Shown: piece after piece, positions 18,212 through 29,732 of the stretch
Layout of the letters: each line of letters opens with the position of its first letter
Position numbering within the stretch: position 1 is the stretch's first letter
Source: Emiliania huxleyi CCMP1516
Lineage: Eukaryota > Haptophyta > Isochrysidales > Noelaerhabdaceae
DNA: 64,000 nt
Assembly: GCF_000372725.1 (NCBI RefSeq)
Contig: NW_005198391.1
Location: 548,875-612,874, forward strand
Reading direction: 5' to 3'
Program-made: the position numbers and the translations under genes
Notes under the pieces: model-generated
The model's database searches: none
Told to the model about the DNA's origin: nothing
What the model saw: the letters and a program-made list of their open reading frames with translations, nothing else

Positions 18212-21200
18212 GTACTCTTTACAATTTTCTCTCCGCGCCTGGTCTCTCGGTCAACGTCAAAACAGAGGATGCTGTCTTCTCTTTGCGAGAAGGCAGGCTG
18301 ACTGTGCACGGCTCGTTCATTACGGAAGCACACGTGACTGCGCGTATGGGTAGGACGCTCCTCGAGAGCTCTTTCTTCGCTCGAGAGCTCAACGAAGGCA
18401 ACTGGGGCTGGCAGGTTATCAATGGATCCTGCGGGAAGCGCCGCTTCAAGTTCGGCAGAGGAGGCTTCAAGCGGTGTTTCGACCTGGTTATCAAGATGAG
18501 CTTCTCTAGCGCTCAATTCTCCTGGCGCAGCTGGGTCATCACTGTGCGGGGCAACCACGTCTATGACTGGGTCTCAGGACCTAGGCACCGCATTGATGTG
18601 AGTTTCCGTTTCCATGCTCGTGGCAGTGCCGCCCGTGTCATGCCGCATGGCATCATTGGCCAGAGCTTCTCGTCCAACGAGCCGAGGCACGGCCACGTCG
18701 ATAGCTACCCACAGGACGGCGAGTTCATCACCAGTGCCATGGCAGAGGGCGCGATCGAGGGCAATGCAACAATGTACGAAATGGCTTCGCCGTACGCGAC
18801 TGAGTTCGCCTTCTCGCGCTTCAGCGGCGTTTCTGACGGCCCCGATAAAGGGTCTGGGTCCTCGGTATTGGACGCCTCTGAGGCATCGACAATGTTGGGC
18901 GAGCGAGGGTCGTCGGCGGGAGTAGCGGGGCGGTTCCTCTCGGAGGAGGCGCCCTGCCCCCCGCCCTCATCCCCACCGCCTTTGTCGCCGGGAGCAGTCC
19001 AAGTCGCCGCCACCTCGTTCTCGCTCGACGTTGGCGGCGGCAGGCTTCGGCGGCGTGCACTCGACGCAATCGGGTTGGATGCCATCGAGGCTGCGTTGAT
19101 CGCGTCCTTTGCCGGCTCGGGTGCCAATATAACGGCCGAACAGATCACTCTGGAAGACCTTGGCGACAATACAGTGCTGGTGACGATCGTTCAGGCCGCA
19201 GTAGGCCCGTCCGCCGATGATATCACGGCCTCTGCCTTGCAACCTAGCTTCCTGGCCAGCATGAGCGAGGAGCTGGGAACTACGGTCGGGTTCGATGTGC
19301 CACCCACCACAGTTATTGTTCTCGTCGCACCACCAGGCCCGTCACCACAATCGCCTAGATCGCCGCCGCCGCCGCCGCCTCCACAGTCACTACCGTCGTC
19401 AACGCCATCAGCAGAACCTTCGCCGCATTTGCCGCCGCCACTTCCACCATCACCGCCATCGTCGTCGCCGGCGCCACCACCATCCTTACCATCAACCCCA
19501 CAGATGATCTCGCCACTGCCGCCGCCGCCGCCGCCGACGCCGACGCCGACGCCGACGACGACGACGACGACGACACCATCACCGCTGCCTCCGCAAGCAC
19601 CGCCACCGTTGCCGCCACCGCCACCGCCACAGCCGCCGCAGCCGCCGCCTCCACTGTCACCGCCGCGGCCATCTTCATCGCCACCTCCAACGCCGACGCC
19701 TCCGTCGCCGCCACCGCCACCGTCCTCAGCACCATCAGCCCCTCCGAGCCCCTCACCGCTGCCACCGCCACCACCATCGCCGCAACCATCGCCACCGCCG
19801 CCGCCGCCGCCATCACCTACACCGTCCCCACCCCCAAGCGACTCGCCACTGCCGCCGCCGTCCCCGGCTCCTCCGCCATCTTCGCCACCGCCGCCGCCGC
19901 CGCCGCCACCGCCGCCGCCGCCGCTACCACCGCCGCCGCCGCCGTCACCATCACCGTCGCCGCCCCCAAGCGCCTCGCCATTGCCACCACCGCCACCACC
20001 ACCGCCGCCACCGCCTCCATCACCTCCACCGCCTCCACCGCCTCCACCGCTTCCACCGCCACGATCACCGCCGCTGACACCGCCGCTGACACCGCCGCCG
20101 CCGCCGCCGCCTTCGCCACCGCCGCCTCCATCGCCGCCACCGCCACCGTCCTCAGCACCATCAGCCCCTCCGAGTCCCTCACCACTACCACCGCCACCAC
20201 CATCGCCGCAACCATCGCCACCGCCGCCACCGCCGCCATCACCTACACCGTCCCCACCCCCAAGCGACTCGCCACTGCCGCCGCCGTCCCCAGCTCCTCC
20301 GCCATCTTCACCACCGCCAAAGCCGCCGCCATCGCCGCCACCGCCATCGCCGCTGCCACCGCCGTCACCATCACCATCGCCGCCCCCAAGCGCCTCGCCA
20401 TTGCCACCACCGCCACCACCACCGCCGCCACCGCCACTGCCGCCACCATCACCTCCACCGCCACCTCCACCGCCACCTCCATCGCCACAGCCATCCTCGC
20501 CGCCACCACAGCCGCCGCCGCCGCCGCTGCCGCCGCCATCCCCACTGCCGCCGCCACCTCCATTGCCACAGCCATCCCCGCCGCCACCACAGCCGCCGCC
20601 GCCGCCGCCGCCGCCATCGCCGCTGCCACCGCCGTCAACTTCACCGTCGCCGCCCCCAAGCGCCTCGCCATTGCCACCGCCGCCGCCGCCGCCGCCGCCG
20701 CTGCCATCCCCAAAGCCGCCACCACCTCCGTCGCCAAAGCCATCCCCACCGCCACCACAGCCGCCGCCGCCGCCGCCGCCGCCATTGCCGCTGCCACCGC
20801 CGTCACCTTCACCGTCACCTTCACCGTCGCCCCCAAGTGCCTCGCCATTGCCGCCGCCGCCATCGCCGCCGCCACTACCGTCAACCCCCTCCTCCCCACC
20901 GCCAGCGCCCATTCCGTCGTCACCAGAGCGGGGAAGGTTGGCCCCCCCGCCAGAGTCACATGAGACTTGTCCTTGCGCCGAGTCGAGGTCCTTGGTGCGA
21001 AGCTGCCACGACTTGCTTTTTGAGTACAATGATGGAGCGTACCTAAATAGAGCGAACAACATCATGATTTGCCAGGATTACATCTGTCGCCCAATCTACG
21101 GCTCGGACGGGAGTCGGTTAACGTGCAGTGATCGAGGCTACGGCTCTGCTTCTCTCCGGTGTATAAGCTGCCCGGCGGCGCTGCCGCCACCTGTTCCACC

Positions 21201-21555
21201 TCTTCCACCATTGCCGCCGCCGTGCGAGTGTGCCCGAGCGACGTCGAGAAATGCGTGCCACGACTTAATCTACAGGTGGGATCCTGATTACAATCAAGGG
21301 TCCTATCGGAACGATGAGGCGAACCTCATGGTTTGTCCAGATCTCAACTGCCGCGACATCCTCTACGGAAGTGCTCGGACGCAACTCACTTGCAGGTCAC
21401 TCGAAGGCTACGGTCCTACGAGCCTCCGCTGCTCGCGCTGCCCGTTGGGAAATCCCTCGTCGCCCTCACCGTCACTTCCACCTCGATCACCCCGGCGAGC
21501 AATTCCCTACGCCGCCGACGACGCTGCCGCCCGCGGTACCCGCGAGGGGTCCTAG
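18212..21555 (+). CDS. pherophorin-like proline-rich extracellular glycoprotein
   Basis: Open from an acceptor (TCTGACATAG) at 18211 to the stop at 21555, about 1,110 residues. The N-terminal domain (LYNFLSAPGLSVNVKTEDAV, HGIIGQSF, MAEGAIEGNATMYEM, FSRF) is a protist extracellular domain I have seen only in uncharacterised proteins. A small alpha/beta module follows (residues about 260-350). Then about 530 residues are Pro/Ser with SPPPP motifs, typical hydroxyproline-rich stalks. The C-terminus has two similar Cys-rich units with the pattern SCHDLLFEY...CQDYICR..YGSDGSRLTC..GYGSASLRC, separated by a short Pro-rich linker. This architecture fits a cell-wall or scale-matrix protein. No membrane span is present. 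The signal peptide must lie on an upstream exon. A long Gly-rich frame on the other strand is a shadow of the proline repeats. Confidence 0.75.
19717..20310 (+). repeat. 420-bp tandem duplication in the proline-rich stalk
   Basis: The segment starting ACCGTCCTCAGCACCATCAG at about 19717 recurs at about 20137, offset 420 bp, with a few silent differences over at least 170 bp. In protein it repeats SSAPSAPPSPSPLPP through SPPPSDSPLPPP. The related PPSASPLPPPP unit occurs four times in the same stalk. Confidence 0.85.
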
Positions 21556-22076
21556 TGTCATGTTGTCAGCTGGGTCAGTGTGTCTTGTCACCAAGTCACA
21601 TCCTCAACCTCATCCGGTCATCGGCCGGGTAGAGGCTAGAGCCGTACCGTGTGTCGACACAGTAGACCAGTACACTCTACACAGCCGCACTCAGCACACA
21701 CAAAACTCCGACACGTCTGTCTTTAACTCTCTGTGGATGTCACATCTCACATAATCTCAGTTTCTCACCGACCACCGTGTGGTGTTGTCACCGGGCGCGA
21801 ATTTTTCTTTTCTTTCAGTAGTAAAAATTCAGTATAGCAGAAACACGAAAACACAGGGGGCCGGTGCCATATAAACTGACCACACGCAGCGCACAGTCTC
21901 AGCGAATCACACGGAAGAGAGATAAAGATACACAGACGACACACACACCCCGAGCCCAAAATACAAAACCGGGCCCCGGTCTCTCCCAGCCGAACGCTTG
22001 GCCTCGCCGGCTGCGACATCCATGCTACCACACTGTACTCGGCGTACCGACGCCCGCCACCCCGGCCCCTCCCGTC
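21556..22076. other. convergent 3' intergenic region
   Basis: Lies between the 3' ends of two convergent genes. No coding region seen; it presumably holds both polyadenylation regions. Confidence 0.5.
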
Positions 22077-24172
22077 TCATGCTGACCAGATCCATATGCA
22101 GCCGATCTCGTCGCCGACCACCAGCTCGCCGCGCACCTCGTTGTAGCTGATCGCGGTGACGCACTGGTTATTGCGGTCGTGCCAGTTCACCTTGGCGAGG
22201 CACTCGCCTACAGAGGAGGGGCCCACAGCTCTGCCCTCCGCTCCCACCCGCGCCGAGCGGCGCGGTGGAGCGCGCCGGTCGAGATGTGAGAGACGTGGAT
22301 CTTGACGTCGTGTATCCCGTTTGGCAGCAGGCCGTTGTTGCAGAGGGAGATGATGACGTCCTGCGTCTGCGTGATGAAGATGATGGAGGTGTGGTCGTGC
22401 ACCGCGGCGGGGAACCACAGCTTGTGGTCCGCGAACGTCGTCACCTTCTCGCCACGGAAGTTCCAGAGCAGCACCTCAGAGTCGCGAAAGGAGAGGAAGC
22501 ACTGGTGCTCGTACAAAAAGATGAAGGCGAACGGCGTCTGGAAGCGCTCCTGCGGCACGGTGACGGTCTCGTTCGACAGCAGGTCGATGATGAGCAGCGG
22601 CTCCCCCTCCTGCGGCGCGTGTCGCGGGACGTGTCGTGGACGTGTCCCGCGGGTCGGGCGGCGCGCAGAGGCTCGCGTGCGCCTGCTGCAGCAGCAGCTT
22701 TTGGTTGAACTGCTCGATGACGACGATCTTGACACCTCGCTTCACCAGCTGTTTGAAGTCTCGCAGCACCTGCGGGCGGTGTGGGGGCGGGGGCGATGGG
22801 TTCGCGCGGGGGGAGGGGTCGGGAGCCCGTAAGCGAGGTGCCGAGGCGTGGTCAAAGGAGCGGGCGCCGGGGGGGGAGAGGGGGTGCGCGAGTGCAATCT
22901 GGGCGCTAGGGCGGTCGCGCCTCCCCCGTCTCGATGGAGAGGATGCGCAGGGGCTGGTGGGCGCCGAGGTCGCCCCCGCCGCGCTTGAGCACCAGCAGCA
23001 TGATGCCCGGCGAGATTTTGATCTCCTCGATGTCCCGGTCCGCTAGGTCGAACATCACTCGCTTCGGGTCGAGCATGGACCAGACCTGCGGCGGCGCAGC
23101 GAGGGCGGCGGTGGAGCCAGGGCGGCGACGGAGCCAGGGCGGCGATGCAAGACGGGCTCGCGGCGGCGGCACGAAGGGCCGCCGCGGCGCGATGCGCGGT
23201 GAGGCGGAGGGCGGGCGGGGCGGGGCTGGGCTGGGCTCACCTTGTATCTCGCGCGGAGGGAGCAAAAGGTGAGCACCTTCTGGTTGACGTCGTCGAACTC
23301 GACGAAGCCTGGGTGTTTGAGCGACTCGGACTCGAAGAGCTTGTCGGACCGACCCTGCGGCTAGCGGCGGGAGGAGGTGGAGGTGGAGGGAGAAGGGGGG
23401 GGGGGGGGGGAGGGTGCCGGAGGCAGGGCGGAGGAGGCGGGGCGGAGGAGCGTCGGGTCGGCGTCGGCCCGCGGTGTGGAGGGTGGAGAGGGGGGCGGAG
23501 GTGGTGCGAGGGGCGGCGCGCCGCGCTGCCCGAGGCGAGGTCCTCCAGGGAGCAGGCGCGGCAGCGGAGCGAGGAGTACTCGTCGGCCGCCCAGACAGAG
23601 ACGATGATGAGCGTGCTGTTCGACTTGTTGTGAAACAAGGAGCGGATCACCTACGCGACCGACGTCCGCGCGTGTGGGCGGGCAGGCCGAGGCGCGGTAC
23701 GCCGCTGCCCCGCCCGCGCCTCTTGCGACGATGCGTTCAGCGTCACGACTCGCCGGCCACTGTCCATGTCAAAGCCGCAGCAGATGCCCGAGTCGGCGAG
23801 CCCAAAGATGAGGCCGCCCGCCACGACGAGCTCGAGCACGCAAGTCCGCCGCTCGCGCAGGTGCTCGACGCCGTGCGGCGTCTGCTCACTCCCGCTCGGG
23901 GGCGCAAAGAGGTCGCACTTGACCCGCTCGTTGAAATTCGAGAAGCGCTGCTGCACGCTGCGCTTCTCAAAGGAGCGGATGGCTCGCGCGTCAATTTGCC
24001 GGTCGAGCAGCCGATGCAGCAAGCTCTTTGAGCGCGAGCTCGCGGCGGGCGGAAGCTGGCTGCGCTTTGCCGCCGCAGCGGCGGCGGCAGCGGCGGCAGG
24101 CCCGGGAGCAGGCGCAGGGACGCGCGATGCGATGCGGGCAGAGTGTCTTCGAGCGGCGGGCTGCTTGTTCAT
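22077..24172 (-). CDS. conserved WD40 (transducin-family) protein, multi-exon
   Basis: From the ATG at 24172 to the stop at 22077-22079. Exon blocks in order match a plant and algal WD40-like protein family of unknown function: ARAIRSFEKRSVQQRFSNFN, then IRSLFHNKSNSTLIIVSVWA, FESESLKHPGFVEFDDVN, DIEEIKISPGIMLLVLKR, LRILSIETGE, IEQFNQKLLLQQ, RFQTPFAFIFLYEHQCFLSF, VLLWNFRGEKVTTF, and the last blade ELVVGDEIGCIWIWS. Clear joints include TACAAG|GTGAGC to CCGCAG|GTCTGG and GGGGAG|GCGCGA (a GC donor) to CGCAG|GTGCTG. The exon 1 donor (CAAGAG|GCGCGG) is also GC. The Ala-rich stretch at residues 25-35 is low complexity. It is probably a soluble beta-propeller scaffold; no enzyme motif is seen. One joint near 22690 is unresolved. 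Confidence 0.75.
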
Positions 24173-24541
24173 GAAGTCCTCAGCTCAATGCTTGCCAGAG
24201 CGGAGCGGTGTCAGTCGACGCCGGACCGCAGATTTCTTTTTTGCACCACCACTGGGAAGGGACTGGCGCGCACTGGCACTAACACAGGTACACCTTGAGT
24301 TTTGTCGGAAATTTCTTTTTTGACAACGTAGTCAGAAAAAGAAAACCACGAATAAAGACTCTGGGCGGGGGCATCTTTGCGGTGCGCGGAACGCTGCTGC
24401 GCGACACAATCAGTCCCGCGAGACTGGCCTGACCATCCGAGATGACCCGATCAGGCACCGCCTCATGATAAAGTAAGGTCTACGCCCTTAGATAAAGCAC
24501 CTCCCACCCGACGGCCGTAGGCGCACGACACGGAGGGCATC
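24173..24541. other. intergenic, upstream of the WD40 gene
   Basis: No coding potential. Contains the A/T-richer segment TTTCTTTTTTGACAACG near 24310, the likely promoter region of the minus-strand gene. Confidence 0.4.
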
Positions 24542-24808
24542 ATGCCGCTCGGTCGAGCGGCGGCGCGCAGCGACGGGTGGGAGGAGGAGGAGCTCGCCGA
24601 GACGCTCCACTCCGTCGTTAAACCGGCGGTCTTCTACGCGCAGGACTCGATCTCGCGCCGCGAGGTTTGCCTCAAGTCGTACGACGGCTCCTCCCGCCGC
24701 GCCGCCGCAAAGCGTGCTGCAGCTCATGAAGGTTGCAGCGAAGAATCGGCAGGCCATCGAGGTAGTGCACCGGTAACTCGGATCCTGCTGAACAAGTTCC
24801 TCTTGTAG
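24542..24808 (+). CDS. small uncharacterised ORF or gene fragment
   Basis: An 88-codon frame with an ATG at 24542 and good G/C third-position bias for its first 50 codons (VVKPAVFYAQDSISRREVC). After about 24700 a different frame (SVLQLMKVAAKNRQAIEVVH, stop at about 24773) looks more protein-like, so a frame break or an intron is likely. No family recognised. It may be the remnant of a longer gene. Confidence 0.2.
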   Translation: MPLGRAAARSDGWEEEELAETLHSVVKPAVFYAQDSISRREVCLKSYDGSSRRAAAKRAAAHEGCSEESAGHRGSAPVTRILLNKFLL

Positions 24809-24874
24809 CTCGATCGGTCACACGTCACCGCCACATCGCCGTCGGGGAGAGGGGGGACGACACTGCCTCAGCAG

Positions 24875-25004
24875 CGTGCACCTCGATCCTGTACCGTGTT
24901 TGTTATGACCCCCCCCCAATGAACACACCAGAGAGGGAGGACGAGACGATCGAGGGGTCCCGTAACATGCGGAATCGACCCTATCCAGTGCTCAAGTGCT
25001 CAAG
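24875..25004 (-). repeat. dispersed repeat B, copy 1
   Basis: About 130 bp nearly identical, on the opposite strand, to 56400-56548. Landmarks are CTGTACCGTGTTTGTTATGA, a C run, AATGAACACACCAG and GGAATCGACCCTATCCAGTG. A partial third copy lies at 56028-56078. Confidence 0.9.
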
Positions 25005-26742
25005 ACACACATAAGCGGCGAACGAGGCACGGTCCCTCTCCGACATGAGGCGCGTTGCACTTGCCAGTGCTGCGCTGGCCTTCTGTCTGCCCGCCCAATG
25101 GGTGGCAGGTGCCTCTGCTGCTATGGCATGCCTCACGGCTGCGACTGGCCGGCGCCTCGGACTCGCCTGGACTCAACGCTCAGCCAGGAGCTCCCGCACG
25201 CGCGCTGGCGCGAGTCATGGCGCATGCAACGCGCAGCAATGCTCGCCTCGCCTCGCGCAAATGCGACCGTCCTCGCAGCCGACAGTCCACCGCCTGCTAA
25301 AGAAGCACAGCGATGAATGCGGCACCGGCGACACATGGCAGGCTGGTCATGACGCAGTTATAGGGTGTTGTGTGCCGTCAGAGTGACTCTCTGTGTGTCA
25401 GGGATAGTCAGGGCCGTCCATCAGAGCTCCAGCAAGCTCGGAGACACCCCATTAAGCGCGGCTCGACCTCTTTGAGTCACTGCCTTCCCGGCGGTTTGGC
25501 TGTAGAGCCTCTACAACCAACTCTACAGCAAAATCGCGCTCTACATCGCTCTACATCGGACTCAGATCGGCCCGCGGCGGATGTATAGCTCTACAGCGCT
25601 CCAGGGAGCGCTCTACATATCTTCAGCTCTACACAGCGCTCTACACTCTACATCCTCTACACCCTCCCTCAGTACCTATCCCCAGGGCCTGCCGCGGAAA
25701 ATGGCGACCTGCAAATTGCAGGGCCCTTTTGGGCCAACCACGCAAGCAACTCTCTCTCTCTCTCTCTCCCAAACAAGCTCCACCTACCTACCTCTCTGGG
25801 AGTATGTGCTCGAGTATGTGTCGAAGGCGAAACACAGCAGGACGGGCGGTGACGGTCACACACAAGGAGCGACAGGAACAGAACCACAAGACACGACACT
25901 GATGTATGTATGTAGGAAGGTGAAGAACAGCCAGGCTCGGACTGGACACCAACGCGGTATGGGTGGACGCTGGACAGATGATGACGGCACGCACGAGCGA
26001 CACACAGACACAAACAGGCTCACCAGTCACACACACACACAGCCAGCTGGCTGCCTGCCACACACCCTGCCTGAGTTGGCGTACACATACATAACTCAGG
26101 GCCACATCCTCCCTGTCGCCCCCCCAGCACCCACGGTGCCAAGGACACAAACAAGGGCACAACAACACCACAGACGACAGGAAGTAACATACATGCGACA
26201 CTGAAAAGGGCAGCTTGCGACACGCCCATCCGTCTGTCTGGTATAGCCCCAGCCGACTCCGCGTGAACTCTCGAGGGATCTCGAGTTGCGGAGCAGTGTA
26301 CGAACTCTGTTCACACCGAGCAGGGAGTGGCTGCGGCTATGTAAACAGCCCATCCGTCGTGTGGAGCAAAACCCAGATATCGGTTGTGGCTGTCGCGCAT
26401 TGGTGCGGAGTTCGGCCCCGTAGGCGCGGTAGAGCGATTCAGGACTACCGCTACCGTTCACACCTCGCTGCGCCTTTACCGCTACCGCCAGAGGCCGCCC
26501 GCTGTTTACCGCTACCGCTAGACCCCACTCACTCAGTCACTTATAGCTGCAGCCGGCCTAGTCGACTTCACGTTTGCGAGGAAAAAATAGAATATTCCTG
26601 GGCCGAAAAAAGAAAAAGAATAAAAAAGCAGAGTGCATGACGGATAACTGGTGTATGAAGCCTCGAAGGCCCTTTAAAAGAGAAAACAATCAACCCGGAG
26701 AGTAAAAGAAAGCGATCTGCGGTCCGAGATCGAGTCTGAGAC
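25005..26742. repeat. repeat-rich intergenic region
   Basis: No supported gene in 1.7 kb. Between about 25505 and 25670 the motif GCTCTACA/CTCTACATC recurs many times with variation. A CT run lies at 25752-25770, ACAC runs near 26030, and TACCGCTACCGC motifs at 26448-26525. Open frames here are short and lack family features. Confidence 0.6.
26440..26525 (+). repeat. TACCGCTACCGC repeat cluster, copy 1
   Basis: Three instances of TACCGCTACCGC-like sequence separated by about 25-30 bp. A matching cluster lies at 27866-27950 in the same orientation, so the two clusters flank the RS-domain gene. Confidence 0.75.
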
Positions 26743-27707
26743 TTAGCCGCGGCGGCTGCGCTGCGCTTGCAACTCAGCCTGATAGCCCGAAATCGTGCGC
26801 TTGCGACCCGTGCTCGACGTGTCGGCTGCACGTGCCGCCTCTGCGCCGCGCCGCACAGCGCGCTCCTCCTCAACCCGTCGCAGCTGCTCCGCCTCACGTG
26901 CGAGCTGCGCCTCGGCGGTCTGATCAGTGGCTTCCTGCTGCAGTCCCCGCAGCCGGAGGAGCGTCTCGTCAGCCAGGCGCAATATTGGGAGAGGCTTGCT
27001 CTCGTGCCCGTCGTTCTCGCCCGTCTCTTCGAGTTCGATTGCACACAGGATTGAGTCGCAGCGACGGCATGCCAAGCGAGTAGCCGTCGCTCCTCTTGAG
27101 CCGCCTTGCCCGAACGCAGTGCACACCCTTCGCACACATGATTCGCGTGCCGTCGGAGGAGAAGCCGGTCGTCAACGCGAGCTTGCTGACTGCGAACGCC
27201 GTGAGCGATCTGAGCGTCCACGTGCCGCCATTGTGCCGCTCGGGAATCAAGCAACGCACGGGCGGGATGCTCCCGGAATTGTGCAACTCGGGCGCAGCGA
27301 CCCCAGGCTTCCCACAAAACCGGGCCGAGGTCATTGCCTTACCCGGCACGAGGTGGATCATCAACTGCGCCTTCTTCTCGCTCGTAGCCACGCCTCGCGG
27401 GGCTCAGGCTCCGGCTCCGGCTCCGGTTGCGCCGATGCCGCCGCCGGCGACGCTCTTGGCTGGAGCTGCGGCTGTGATGCTGCCGGTCGTTGTGCCGGTC
27501 GCTGCGCCGGCCACGCGATGAGCTGCGGCTGCGCTGCCGCCGGTCGTCGTATCGCCCGCCGCGTCGGCCGCCGCGTCCCTCATCGCGCCCATCATCGCGC
27601 CGATCACCCCGCCGATCATACCGCGAATCACGGCTGCGGCTGCGGCTGCGGCTGCGGCCGTCGTGACGTTGCGACCCGCCCGACGGCGACCCGCGGCCGC
27701 TCGGCAT
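26743..27707 (-). CDS. RS-domain protein, probably spliced
   Basis: Three adjacent minus-strand blocks in different frames appear to form one gene. Block 1 begins at the ATG at 27707 (MPSGRGSPSGGSQRH) and is an Arg-Ser/Arg-Asp-rich domain (SRSRSRSRDSRYDRRGDRRD) typical of pre-mRNA splicing proteins. Block 2 (about 27370-27100) contains KLALTTGFSSDGTRIMC. Block 3 (27135-26743) has a CxxC (ACRRCDS), then ELEETGEN and a charged helix (QLAREAEQLRRVEEERAV) ending in a basic tail; its stop is TAA at 26743. Splice joints could not be fixed. The RS domain supports a nuclear RNA-processing role; the specific family was not recognised. It could instead be two genes. Confidence 0.45.
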
Positions 27708-27865
27708 TTGCTCACGCACCGCGGACGGTAGGGTCCAGCAGCGAGCGGAGCGAGCGAAGCGCTGACGGCAAGAGGCCGACGCTCACGGGGGCCGAAGGCT
27801 CGCCGGCCGTCTGTAACCGTCGGGGCTACTAGGAACGGACAGCCAGCCGAGGGCTGCTGGCCGTC

Positions 27866-27950
27866 CCTGTTACCGCTACCTCCGCCGCCCGCGGGCCGGA
27901 TTACCGCTACCGCTTCACACCCGCGGGTCCCCTACCGCTACCACTAACCG
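27866..27950 (+). repeat. TACCGCTACCGC repeat cluster, copy 2
   Basis: Contains GTTACCGCTACC, ATTACCGCTACCGC and CCTACCGCTACC separated by GC-rich spacers, ending just 40 bp before the ATG of the tryptophan gene. Confidence 0.75.
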
Positions 27951-27992
27951 CGCCTACGGGGCCGACGGAGTGGTTGCCTCGCGTCGCAAGCA

Positions 27993-29732
27993 ATGAGCAA
28001 GCTAGAGATGATCGTCAAGCAGCGGCGGCTCGACGTCGCCGAGGCCAAGACGCGGGTGGCCGCCGAGGCGCTGCGCGCCCGCGTCGCCGCGGCGGCTCCG
28101 CCGAACGACTTTGCGGCTGTGCTCAGCAAGAGCGGCCCGATGGCGCTGCTTGCAGAGATGAAGCGCGCGAGCCCGAGCAAGGGCGACATCGCGCCGCACA
28201 CCGACGCGGCGCAGCAGGGCCTCACCTACGCGCTCGCTGGCGCCTGCACCATCTCTGTGCTCACCGAGCCGTCGTGGTTCAAGGGCTCGCTCGACGACCT
28301 CGCTCGCGTGCGCGCGGCGCTCGTCGCGGGCGGGCTGGGCGAGGAGGTGTGCGTGCTGCGCAAGGACTTCATCGTCGACGAGTACCAGCTGCTCGAGGCG
28401 CGCGCGCACGGCGCCGACACCGCGCTCCTCATCGTCGCCGCGCTCTCGGCCGCAGAGCTGTCGTCGCTCATGGCCTTCTCTCGCAGCCTCGGCATGGAGC
28501 CCCTGGTCGAGGCGGCCAACGAGGGCGAGATGCGGGTGGCGCTCGACGCGGGCGCGCGGGTGATCGGCGTCAACAACCGCAACCTCCACACCTTCGAGGT
28601 GGACATGACGACCACCTCCCGCTGCGCTGCGCTCGTGCCGAGCGGTGAGAAGAGCCGCGCGGCCGGCGGAAGAGAGAGCGAGCGAGAGGTGCGCCGGCCG
28701 CCTCACGCGCGGGTCGTCCGCCCGCCCCGCAGGCTCGAGCGTGCGCCTCCTTGCCCTCTCCGGCGTTGCGACTCGCTCCGACGTCACCGCCCTCGCTGAC
28801 GTCGGCGCGTGCGGCGTCCTCGTTGGCGAGTCTCTGATGCGCGCCGACTCGCCGGCGGGGCTGGCGCGGGAGCTGCTCGGCCTGCCGCCGCCGCGCGCGC
28901 TCTGCAAGGTCTGCGGCGTGCGCGACGCCGAGACCGCCGCCGCCGCCGCCAAGGCCGGCGCCGACCTCATCGGCGTGATTCTCGCGCCGTCCAAGCGGCA
29001 GGTGAGCGTCGGCGAGGCGGCGGCCATCGTGGCGGCGGTGCGCGAGGCGCGGCCGCGGCCGAAGGGGTGGGCGCTGCCCCGCTTCCCGCAGCGCGCCGCG
29101 CCGGCGCCGGACCAGGGCGCGGACGAGGCGCGCGAGACCAGGCAGTGGCTGCAGGGCTGGAGCGGCCTGCTGCGGCGCGCCTGCGCGCAGGCGGGCCCGC
29201 TGGTCGTGGGGGTGTTTGTCGACGCGAGCGCGGACGAGATGAACGCCGCCGCCGAGGTGGTCGCCCCTCCCTCCGCCTCCTTCGCCCTCGCCCCCGCCCG
29301 AGCCTCTGTCCGCGAGCCACTCCCACCGCCCCCGCCCCTCAGGCCGCCGGGCTTGACCTCGTCCAGCTGCACGGCAACGAAGGGTGGGCGGTGGCGGCGG
29401 AGCTGGCGCGGCCGGCGGTCCGAGTGGTGCACATGGGCCCGGCGCTCACCGCCGAGCAGGTCTGCTCCCAGATCCAGGGCGGGCTCGCCGCCGCCGTCCT
29501 CCTCGACTCCAAGGGCGGCGGCACGGGCAAGACGTTTGACTGGTCGATTGGCGAGGAGGTGCAGCGGCGGACGCCCTTCATCCTCGCCGGAGGGCTGACG
29601 CCGGACAACGTGGGCGCGGCGGTGCGGCAGGTCGGGCCGTGGTGCGTCGACGTCTCCAGCGGCATCGAGACGGACGGCGTCAAGGACCCGGACAAGATTG
29701 AGGCGTACCTGCGCAACGCCGCCCAGGCGTGA
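27993..29732 (+). CDS. trpCF: bifunctional indole-3-glycerol-phosphate synthase / phosphoribosylanthranilate isomerase
   Basis: Exons 27993-28644, 28733-29256 and 29343-29732 (both introns GT-AG, phases 1 and 0) give 521 residues. The N-terminal half is IGP synthase: LLAEMKRASPSKGDI, VLRKDFIVDEYQLLEARA and VIGVNNRNLHTFEVD. The C-terminal half is PRA isomerase: ALCKVCGVRD, LIGVILAPSKRQVS, LDLVQLHGNE, LLDSKGGGTGKTFDW, ILAGGLTPDNV and WCVDVSSGIE. Together they carry out two consecutive steps of tryptophan synthesis. The catalytic SESG motif of bacterial IGPS reads ALSG here (RLLALSGVATRSDV), as I recall for fungal TrpGCF proteins. A linker of about 45 residues inside the isomerase (KGWALPRFPQ...) is an insertion. 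No glutaminase domain precedes it. No transit peptide is obvious at this ATG, so either the enzyme is cytosolic or an upstream exon exists. Confidence 0.9.

Noticed and set aside
19191..21065. A 624-codon Gly-rich frame on the minus strand.
   Set aside because: It is the complement of the CCN-rich proline stalk; the sense frame has structured domains on both sides.
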